From: Candidatus Uhrbacteria bacterium RIFCSPHIGHO2_02_FULL_53_13
GTDB taxonomy: Bacteria; Patescibacteriota; Patescibacteriia; UBA9934; UBA11717
NCBI GenBank assembly: GCA_001791035.1
Contig: MGDX01000027.1
Coordinates: forward strand, 1 to 8,427
Direction: 5' to 3'
DNA: 8,427 nucleotides
Below are positions 1-4,354 of the stretch, one piece after another; positions within the stretch are counted from its first letter, which is position 1; each line of letters begins with the position of its first letter. Both the position numbers and the translations under genes were made by a program. The notes under the pieces are model-generated. The model saw nothing but the letters and a program-made list of their open reading frames with translations, was not told the DNA's origin and did no database searches.

Positions 1-29
1 ATGAGAGCGCCGATGCCAATGAGGGACAT
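1..29 (-). CDS. possible 5' end of a further gene (partial)
   Basis: An ATG with its A at position 29 opens a minus-strand frame that reads MSLIGIGAL and runs off the left edge of the window without a stop. It begins 11 bases after the tmk stop codon, which is the close spacing seen elsewhere here. The residues are hydrophobic, as at the start of a membrane protein, but nine codons are far too few to name a family. There is no Shine-Dalgarno sequence in front. It may also be chance. Confidence 0.3.
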
Positions 30-32
30 AGA

Positions 33-60
33 ATGATGTATCACGTATGATGTATCAGGT
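33..60. repeat. 14-bp tandem duplication at the tmk stop codon
   Basis: Positions 33-46 and 47-60 are two adjacent copies of a 14-base unit (atgatgtatcacgt and atgatgtatcaggt) that differ at one base. The repeat covers the last codons and the TGA stop of tmk and runs to just before the possible next start at 29. The final tmk residues (LIHHT) are encoded by it, so the C-terminal tail probably reflects the duplication rather than selection. Confidence 0.8.
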
Positions 61-805
61 ATTCAGAAGAAACGGACGACGAACGAATTGTGGGTTTGGG
101 AAGATACTGATGAATGTGCGACCAAATCTCGTCGTGGATGTCTTCGACGGTGCGCAGAGTGCCGGAAGGTGCGCAGTCGATGAGCTGAAACCCCGGGAAT
201 CGAGAAACATCTTTGTAGGTTTCTGCCGCATCGTGCAAGTGCTCAATATCGGACTCGTGAATGTCGCCTTCCACTTTGGTCTTTTTGTGCGCGCCGTCGG
301 CGGCCAGCTTTATGGCAATGCTTGGCGGAACGTGCAAGATGATGTTGAGCGTCGGGCGAGGGATATTGAAGATGGTGTGTTCAAGATGGTCGTTCCATTC
401 CATGTACTCGCGCCGCTCTGCCGAGTCTGCTATTTTTCCGCCTTGATGCGCGATGTTCGAGCCGACGTATCGATCGGTGACAACAACCTTTCCAGCCTCG
501 AGCCATGCGCGAATTTGAAACGAGGCGTCAAACCGATCTACCGCAAACAGGATGCTCGCCGCGCGCGCATCAACATCGCCGCCGCGCCGTCCGTACGCTC
601 CGCTCAAGTACGCCTCCACGGGTCCCGCGCTTTTTTTGCCGTATTGCGGAAACGAGATCGTCTCTACGTCAAAGCCTTCTTGCCCGAGGCGCTCCACGAG
701 CCGCTTAGTCTGTGTAGCCTTACCCGTACCGTCAGAGCCGTCCATCACAAAAAACAACCCCGGTGTTTGGCTCACTCCCCGCCTGCTGTTCATAACATCT
801 GTCAT
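41..805 (-). CDS. tmk: thymidylate kinase (dTMP kinase)
   Basis: Transfers phosphate from ATP to dTMP to give dTDP, the last committed step towards dTTP; a cytoplasmic P-loop kinase. Counting from GTG 811 as residue 1, the Walker A loop is GSDGTGKA (25-32, Lys31), followed by TQ; FPQY (54-57) and TDRYVGSN (112-119) match the dTMP-binding and DR(Y) motifs, with AHQGGK directly after. The LID region near 170-185 carries several lysines. I chose ATG 805 because an extended -10 box (812-820) puts the transcription start on this codon; GTG 811 and ATG 793 are in-frame alternatives. At about 254 residues it is longer than the usual 205-215; the excess is a short N-terminal lead and a C-terminal tail that ends in a tandem repeat. 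It follows the HExxH gene by about 60 bases, and dcd, which feeds the same pathway, is two genes upstream. Confidence 0.93.
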   Translation of the reverse strand: MTDVMNSRRGVSQTPGLFFVMDGSDGTGKATQTKRLVERLGQEGFDVETISFPQYGKKSAGPVEAYLSGAYGRRGGDVDARAASILFAVDRFDASFQIRAWLEAGKVVVTDRYVGSNIAHQGGKIADSAERREYMEWNDHLEHTIFNIPRPTLNIILHVPPSIAIKLAADGAHKKTKVEGDIHESDIEHLHDAAETYKDVSRFPGFQLIDCAPSGTLRTVEDIHDEIWSHIHQYLPKPTIRSSSVSSEYLIHHT

Positions 806-811
806 GCGCAC

Positions 812-820
812 AGTATATCA
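812..820 (-). promoter_or_regulatory. extended -10 promoter of tmk
   Basis: On the minus strand the sequence is TGATATACT: a TATACT hexamer (812-817, 5 of 6 to consensus) with a TG one base upstream, the extended -10 pattern. The -35 region is poor: TGGAAA at 836-841 with 18-base spacing matches 4 of 6. The expected start, seven bases past the hexamer, is the A of ATG 805, so the transcript may have no leader. It would give tmk expression separate from dcd. Confidence 0.55.
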
Positions 821-838
821 AAAAATGCCGCATGTTTT

Positions 839-855
839 CCATTCATGGTGAATGG
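839..855. other. inverted repeat upstream of the tmk promoter
   Basis: CCATTCA (839-845) and TGAATGG (849-855) form a perfect 7-bp stem with a 3-base loop in the gap between the HExxH gene and tmk. It overlaps the -35 area of the tmk promoter. On the minus strand it is followed by AAAACATG, so it is not a classic terminator, although a T6 run lies about 14 bases further on. It could be an operator, or a weak 3' end for the gene before it. The role is unknown. Confidence 0.4.
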
Positions 856-867
856 CCATGGGGACAA

Positions 868-1563
868 CTAATGCAAATCGCTTCGATAGTCGACAAATCG
901 AGGTTCGAGTATGCCATCGCCTTCAGGATCAACGAGTTGAAACTCGTACAATCCAGGGAGATAGTCTCGTTCATCATGTGGGACATCGTGTACCACGCGT
1001 TGCACGAGCGCGCGGAGTTCTGCGTCGTCAAAATCGTATTTCCATACACGTGTGTTTGGATCCTGCCATGCGTGATACAACTCGTGTGCGCTGGCTGTGC
1101 CTGCGCTGACTGGACCTTGCTCACCTTTACGGAACTCGATGCGTGCGGCTCCTTCTTTTGAGACGGAAATGTTTCCGCCGTACACCTGCTCCAAAAACTC
1201 GGCGACGTTGACGCTCCACTCGTGAGGATTCTTTTTTGCGTGACGACGCACAAAAGCCATGACGCCTTTTTTGGTTGCGTTCAGGTCGCGTACAACTTTC
1301 CCGTCACGATTCTGCAAGAGGATAAAAAATCGCGTTGTCTCCAGCGAAGCAAATCCGGATTCGGGATCGGACAAAAACGCATCCGCGATCAAAAGGTTTC
1401 GTCTATAATGGGGTAGATCGAGGATTTGAACGGCCTCTTGGCCCACCTCGCGCGGCTGTTCGAGAGATGCTTTGAGCTTTGCGTGCTGTTCACGCAACCC
1501 TTCGGACCATGCGCGCAATCCTTTCCCATGTGATGGTTCTGCCATATTAGGATGCGTTTTCAT
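868..1563 (-). CDS. uncharacterised protein with HExxH metallopeptidase-like motif
   Basis: 231 residues, family not recognised. There is no signal peptide or membrane segment, so it is probably cytoplasmic. The notable feature is AHELYHAW: His160, Glu161 and His164 form an HExxH zinc-binding motif. It is preceded by a likely edge strand (RIEFRKG) and a small Gly/Ser/Ala turn, and followed 18 residues later by Glu182 in DDAELRAL, a spacing that could supply the third ligand of a gluzincin. The first 60 residues are charged and helical. ATG 1563 lies inside the last codons of dcd (17-base overlap); ATG 1545, just after the dcd stop, is an alternative giving 225 residues. The overlap suggests translation coupled to dcd. 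Zinc peptidase activity is an inference from the motif; the substrate cannot be guessed from the context. Confidence 0.8.
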   Translation of the reverse strand: MKTHPNMAEPSHGKGLRAWSEGLREQHAKLKASLEQPREVGQEAVQILDLPHYRRNLLIADAFLSDPESGFASLETTRFFILLQNRDGKVVRDLNATKKGVMAFVRRHAKKNPHEWSVNVAEFLEQVYGGNISVSKEGAARIEFRKGEQGPVSAGTASAHELYHAWQDPNTRVWKYDFDDAELRALVQRVVHDVPHDERDYLPGLYEFQLVDPEGDGILEPRFVDYRSDLH

Positions 1564-2125
1564 TCTTTACAAAGTTTCTCCACATTTGCGATGCAACTGG
1601 TTTGATGTCGCCGACGTACTTACTGCCAAGCTCCTTGGAGTAGGGCTTTTCGCACGGCGAGGAGATTTTTTCAAACGCAATCTGGGCGATGGGCATTTTG
1701 TAGTAGAGCAACATTGGCATGTTAGCGACGTTGCACAGTTCAAGCGTGAGTTTGAGCGAATTGCCCGGATCAAGAAAACCGGCCGTTACGTGGATGAGGA
1801 GCCCCATGCGGCCGATGGAACTCTTGCCCTCGAGGCGGCCAACGTACTCTTTGGAAACGCCCGTCGTTTCGTAAATCATGGCGAGCGCAAATTCGCCCGG
1901 ATGCAAAACGAATGGTTTGTCGTCGGAAATTTCTACCGCTCTCATCATGGGATCAATCGGCTTTTTTGGATCAATCACGAAGTTGGTGTTCGTGTCGTAG
2001 ATGAGAAAGTGCTTGTCCAAATGCAAATCCACCGATGCTGGTTGCATCATGGAGGAGTCAAACGGTTCGATGGAGACGTCGCCGCGTTTCATGGCGGCCT
2101 TGATGTCACGGTCAGAGAGGATCAT
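1547..2125 (-). CDS. dcd: dCTP deaminase, probably bifunctional dCTP deaminase/dUTPase
   Basis: 192 residues of the trimeric dUTPase-like fold. Conserved blocks in order: MILSDRDI at the start, QPASVDLHL (28-36), HPGEFALA (75-82), RLEGKSSIGRMGLL (97-110), HVTAGFLDPG (112-121), LTLELCNVAN (126-135) with Glu129 at the position of the catalytic glutamate, then a SKYVGD tail that closes over the active site. TAGFLDPG, LELxNVAN and the SPxExPY stretch follow the Mycobacterium tuberculosis enzyme, which deaminates dCTP and hydrolyses the product to dUMP, rather than the E. coli deaminase. The bifunctional call is therefore an inference from similarity. The product feeds dTMP synthesis, and tmk is nearby. 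It lies behind the rplA terminator with a weak extended -10 promoter of its own. There is no Shine-Dalgarno sequence before ATG 2125. The next gene overlaps its 3' end. Confidence 0.93.
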   Translation of the reverse strand: MILSDRDIKAAMKRGDVSIEPFDSSMMQPASVDLHLDKHFLIYDTNTNFVIDPKKPIDPMMRAVEISDDKPFVLHPGEFALAMIYETTGVSKEYVGRLEGKSSIGRMGLLIHVTAGFLDPGNSLKLTLELCNVANMPMLLYYKMPIAQIAFEKISSPCEKPYSKELGSKYVGDIKPVASQMWRNFVKNENAS

Positions 2126-2145
2126 ACGACGGTTGATACGGTGTT

Positions 2146-2154
2146 ATCTTACCA
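2146..2154 (-). promoter_or_regulatory. candidate extended -10 promoter of dcd
   Basis: The minus strand reads TGGTAAGAT: TAAGAT (4 of 6 to consensus) with a TG one base upstream. No -35 hexamer is visible at 16-18 bases. The predicted start is near 2139, giving a leader of about 14 bases with no Shine-Dalgarno sequence. Its place between the rplA terminator and dcd supports the call, but the match is weak. Confidence 0.35.
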
Positions 2155-2160
2155 CAAACC

Positions 2161-2183
2161 AAAATCGGAGCGTATGCTCCGAT
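2161..2183 (-). terminator. intrinsic terminator after rplA
   Basis: A perfect 8-bp stem (ATCGGAGC with GCTCCGAT, 2164-2183, four-base loop) begins 7 bases after the rplA stop codon. On the minus strand it is followed by TTTT, GG, then TTT. The U tract is interrupted, so termination may be partial. It marks the end of the secE-nusG-rplK-rplA unit. Confidence 0.75.
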
Positions 2184-2190
2184 GTGTGGC

Positions 2191-2877
2191 TTATGCTGCG
2201 GTGTCGAAGGCGATGCCAGGGCCCATGCTCGTGGTGAGCGTGGCGGTTTTCATGTACACGCCTTTGGAGCCCGACGGTTTGTGGCGGCGAATGGCGTCTA
2301 GAATGGCGTCTAAGTTGGCGGCGATTTTCTCTGGACCAAAACTCACCTTTCCAATCAACACGTGCATGTTTGCGGTCGTGTCGTTCTTGAAAGCGATTTT
2401 GCCGCCTTTTTGATCGGCGATCATTTTCCCGACGTTTTTGCCGACCGTATCCGTTTTCGGGTTCGGCATCAGGCCCTTTGGCCCAAGAATCGGAGCAATT
2501 TTGGCGAGCTTGGGCATCATTGCCGGCGTGGCGATAGCAACATCAAAATCAATCTGCTTTTTTTGCGCGATGGCTTCAATGTCCTGTTCGCCGAACACGA
2601 AATCGGCGCCCGCGTTCTTGGCTTCCACTTCATGCTCTCCGTCCACGAATGCGGCAACGCGCTTGGTGTTTCCGGTTCCGTGCGGCAGAGTCACCGTTGC
2701 GCGCACCTGTTGGTCGCCTTTTTTAGGATCGATGCCGAGGCGCATATGCAGTTCAACTCCGGCGTCAAACTTTACGTTCGACGTTTCAAGAGCGAGCGCG
2801 ACGGCCTCCTGTTTAGTGTACACGCGCCCTTTTTCAACCTTTCCCTTGAGCGCGTTCATGCGTTTGGATAATTTCAT
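2191..2877 (-). CDS. rplA: 50S ribosomal protein L1
   Basis: Binds 23S rRNA at the mobile stalk by the ribosomal exit site and, in many bacteria, represses its own L11-L1 mRNA. The protein follows the family end to end: MKLSKRMNALKGKV at the start, LGIDPKKGDQQVR, LPHGTGNTKRVAAF, then ILGPKGLMPNPKTDTV in the middle, GKVSFGPEKIAANL, and a KGVYMKTATLTTSMGPG end. From ATG 2877 it has 228 residues, close to the E. coli 234. A GTG at 2916 would add 13 residues (GDDPKHRHSNHD) that do not belong to the family, so I prefer 2877, where the protein lines up with MAKLTKRM of E. coli. There is no clear Shine-Dalgarno sequence. The gene lies 40 bases after rplK. rplJ and rplL, the usual next genes, are absent. 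Confidence 0.97.
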   Translation of the reverse strand: MKLSKRMNALKGKVEKGRVYTKQEAVALALETSNVKFDAGVELHMRLGIDPKKGDQQVRATVTLPHGTGNTKRVAAFVDGEHEVEAKNAGADFVFGEQDIEAIAQKKQIDFDVAIATPAMMPKLAKIAPILGPKGLMPNPKTDTVGKNVGKMIADQKGGKIAFKNDTTANMHVLIGKVSFGPEKIAANLDAILDAIRRHKPSGSKGVYMKTATLTTSMGPGIAFDTAA

Positions 2878-2917
2878 ATCGTGGTTCGAGTGACGATGTT
2901 TTGGATCGTCTCCCACA

Positions 2918-3352
2918 TTACGTTAAGTCAGGAATATTGAGTCCCATTTGCCGCGCGGTGCCGGCTACGATTTTGATGGCCTGGTCTTCGTTATCTGTGT
3001 TGAGGTCAGGCATCTTGAGGCGCGCAACTTCGCGCAACTGATCTTCCGTAATCGTGCCGATCTTTTGCAGAAGCGGATTGCTCGATCCTTTTTTGAGGTT
3101 CAAAACTTTCATGATGAGCGACGACGTTGGCGGCGTCTTCATGATGAAGCTGAACGTGCGATCGGCGTAGACGCTAATCACGACCGGTACAATGTCGCCC
3201 ATGCGATCTTTGGACGCGTTGTTGAACTGCGTACAAAAATCATGAATGTTGAGCCCGTGCTGTCCAAGAGCCGGACCAACCGGCGGCGCCGGATTTGCTT
3301 GTCCAGCGCGAATTTGCAGTTTAATCTGCGTGTGCACCTTTTTTTCTGCCAT
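2918..3352 (-). CDS. rplK: 50S ribosomal protein L11
   Basis: Part of the GTPase-associated centre of the large subunit, where elongation factors and the stringent-response sensor act. It has 144 residues against the usual 141-142. Landmarks: IKLQIRAGQANPAPPVGPALGQHGLNI in the N-terminal domain (quoted in part: NPAPPVGPALGQ, with the paired prolines of the family), VVISVYADRTFSF, KTPPTSS, and the C-terminal rRNA-binding part ending KIVAGTARQMGLNI. ATG 3352 aligns with the family start (MAEKKV). The frame is open upstream to a TTG at 3454, but those 34 codons are not L11. Only AAGG two bases before the ATG resembles a ribosome-binding site. The spacer from nusG is 119 bases and contains heptamer repeats. 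Confidence 0.97.
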   Translation of the reverse strand: MAEKKVHTQIKLQIRAGQANPAPPVGPALGQHGLNIHDFCTQFNNASKDRMGDIVPVVISVYADRTFSFIMKTPPTSSLIMKVLNLKKGSSNPLLQKIGTITEDQLREVARLKMPDLNTDNEDQAIKIVAGTARQMGLNIPDLT

Positions 3353-3381
3353 AGCCTTGATAGTTACGAAGGATTCCGTTG

Positions 3382-3399
3382 TATTGGACGATCCCAATA
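3382..3399. other. small inverted repeat in the rplK leader
   Basis: TATTGG and CCAATA form a 6-bp stem (with a possible G-U pair inside) about 30 bases upstream of the rplK start. There is no U tract, so it is not a terminator. This is the region where L1 binds its own mRNA in other bacteria, but I cannot see the L1-binding motif in it. Confidence 0.35.
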
Positions 3400-3426
3400 G
3401 TGCGGTAACCTTGCTATGAATGAGTT

Positions 3427-3461
3427 TTTCCAGCCTCCAACCTCCAATTTCCAACCTCCAA
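3427..3461. repeat. heptamer tandem repeat in the nusG-rplK spacer
   Basis: Five adjacent 7-base units on the plus strand: TTTCCAG (3427), CCTCCAA (3434), CCTCCAA (3441), TTTCCAA (3448) and CCTCCAA (3455). On the transcribed strand the common unit is TTGGAGG, so the mRNA carries three GGAGG cores, plus an AAGGAG that overlaps the nusG stop. None is at a useful distance from the rplK start. It looks like simple-sequence filler, but it is purine-rich and matches the anti-Shine-Dalgarno sequence. Confidence 0.8.
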
Positions 3462-3471
3462 CTTCTACTCC

Positions 3472-4017
3472 TTATATCTTACTAATCTGCAGGAAGTCAA
3501 GCTCCACGGGGGTTTCGCGTCCAAACATGTTAACCAAAACCTTCACCTTTCCGCGCGTTTCGTCAATATCGCTGACCTTTCCTTCAAAGTTTTTGAACGG
3601 CCCGTCGATGATACGCACTGGATCGTTGACGCTCACATCGATGTTGAATTCCGGCTCCTCAATGCCCATGCGTTTTTGGAGCATGGCAATTTCCTCATCC
3701 GACACGGGTGTTGGTGTGACACCGGTTCCAATAAAGCCTGTGACGTTCGGTGTGTTGCGCACCACGTACCACGAGTCGTCGTCTACCACCATTTCCACCA
3801 AAACGTATCCGGGGAAAATCTTCTCTTCAATGATTTTGCGCTTGCCGTTTTTGATTTTGATTTTCTTTTCCTTTGGGACAAGTACCGTGAAGATTTTTTC
3901 TTCCATGTCCATGGACTCAATACGCTGGCGCAAATTTTGAGCCACATTCTCCTCGTAGCCCGAATAGGCGTGAACGGCGTACCAGCGGCGGCCGTAATGA
4001 GAGGTTTGTTTTGCCAT
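3472..4017 (-). CDS. nusG: transcription termination/antitermination factor NusG
   Basis: Binds the RNA polymerase clamp, aids processivity and couples transcription to Rho or to the ribosome. It has 181 residues, the same length as E. coli NusG. The NGN domain covers about residues 8-110: WYAVHAYSGYEENV, the KIFTVLVPKEKK strand and turn, IFPGYVLVEM, and a VTGFIGTG stretch. A linker with PVSDEEI follows, and then the KOW domain (about 128-181) with VNDPVRIIDGPFKNFEGKV. The usual glycine before the DPV stretch is an asparagine here, a mild change. ATG 4017 gives the standard start, 35 bases after secE; no Shine-Dalgarno sequence precedes it. Confidence 0.97.
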   Translation of the reverse strand: MAKQTSHYGRRWYAVHAYSGYEENVAQNLRQRIESMDMEEKIFTVLVPKEKKIKIKNGKRKIIEEKIFPGYVLVEMVVDDDSWYVVRNTPNVTGFIGTGVTPTPVSDEEIAMLQKRMGIEEPEFNIDVSVNDPVRIIDGPFKNFEGKVSDIDETRGKVKVLVNMFGRETPVELDFLQISKI

Positions 4018-4052
4018 AAAAGTTTATGTCGTTGCGAGTTATACGAAGCAAC

Positions 4053-4244
4053 CTAACCGATAAGCCATGCGACGAATTTTTTAAAGACAATATCCAGTCC
4101 GCCAAAAAACACGGCGGTGAGGATTGTCAGAACAATAACGAGAATCGAGTAACGCACAGTGTCTTTGCGGCTCGGCCAGGAGATGCGCTTGATTTCGTCT
4201 TTCGACTCGCGCAAATACGCAGTGAGTTTTTTTACGGATTGCAT
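4053..4244 (-). CDS. secE: preprotein translocase subunit SecE
   Basis: Essential clamp of the SecYEG channel in the cytoplasmic membrane. It has 63 residues, the short single-span form common outside Enterobacteria. An amphipathic N-terminal helix ends in the family signature DEIKRISWPSRKDT (16-29), followed by one membrane span (about 33-50) and a short C-terminal helix (KKFVAWLIG). It is the first gene of the minus-strand unit, ahead of nusG, as in most bacteria. The start ATG at 4244 has no well-placed Shine-Dalgarno sequence; the nearest purine run (GAGGGG) is 15 bases away, inside a hairpin. Expression probably depends on the promoter at 4288-4316. Confidence 0.96.
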   Translation of the reverse strand: MQSVKKLTAYLRESKDEIKRISWPSRKDTVRYSILVIVLTILTAVFFGGLDIVFKKFVAWLIG

Positions 4245-4254
4245 AAAGCTATCT

Positions 4255-4272
4255 AAAAACCCCTCGCGGGGT
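4255..4272 (-). terminator. terminator-like hairpin in the secE leader (possible attenuator)
   Basis: On the minus strand ACCCC and GGGGT pair around a GCGA tetraloop, and the T run at 4255-4259 follows. The stem is short (5 bp) but almost all G-C, with a stable GNRA loop. It lies between the secE promoter and the secE start, so if it works it ends transcription after about 27 bases. No other minus-strand gene upstream could use it. It could instead be a 5' stabilising hairpin. Confidence 0.5.
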
Positions 4273-4287
4273 CTTGATTATATGCAC

Positions 4288-4316
4288 AGAATAGCGCGCT
4301 ACTATTTAGATGTCAA
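4288..4316 (-). promoter_or_regulatory. sigma-70-type promoter of the secE-nusG-rplK-rplA unit
   Basis: The -35 is a perfect TTGACA (4311-4316), the spacer is 17 bases, and the -10 is TATTCT (4288-4293, 4 of 6). The predicted start is near 4281, giving a leader of about 37 bases that contains the hairpin at 4255-4272. A perfect TATAAT lies just downstream (4277-4282) but has no -35; from there the start would fall inside the hairpin. Confidence 0.7.
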
Positions 4317-4345
4317 TAGACAGACGCGAACACGCAACGTATGAT
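4317..4345 (+). promoter_or_regulatory. sigma-70-type promoter of the caspase-like gene
   Basis: The -35 is TAGACA (4317-4322, 5 of 6), the spacer is 17 bases, and the -10 is TATGAT (4340-4345, 5 of 6). The predicted start is near 4352, only about three bases before ATG 4355, so the mRNA is probably almost leaderless. The -35 abuts the -35 of the secE promoter with no base between them. Confidence 0.65.
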
Positions 4346-4354
4346 TGACACATT

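Noticed and set aside
47..871. Long open frame on the plus strand (274 codons) opposite tmk
   Set aside because: It is antisense to a well-conserved kinase, its translation is rich in Arg, Cys and Val with no domain, and it has no promoter or start signal. It comes from the codon bias of tmk.
1472..2413. Plus-strand open frame of 313 codons
   Set aside because: It lies across dcd, part of rplA and part of the HExxH gene in antisense, and even crosses the rplA terminator hairpin. No real protein would span these.
2878..2916. Longer L1 starting at GTG 2916
   Set aside because: The extra 13 residues are His/Asp-rich and not part of the family, while ATG 2877 aligns with the known N terminus.
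3382..3399. Hairpin in the rplK leader as a terminator or L1 operator
   Set aside because: It has no U tract, and I cannot match it to the L1-binding stem-loop, so it is listed only as an inverted repeat.
3353..3454. Longer L11 starting at TTG 3454
   Set aside because: The extra 34 residues come from the heptamer repeat and leader and have no counterpart in L11; ATG 3352 matches the family start.
4345..4350. Perfect TTGACA just before the plus-strand start
   Set aside because: As a -35 it would need a -10 inside the coding region near 4368, and none is there. TAGACA-17-TATGAT fits better.
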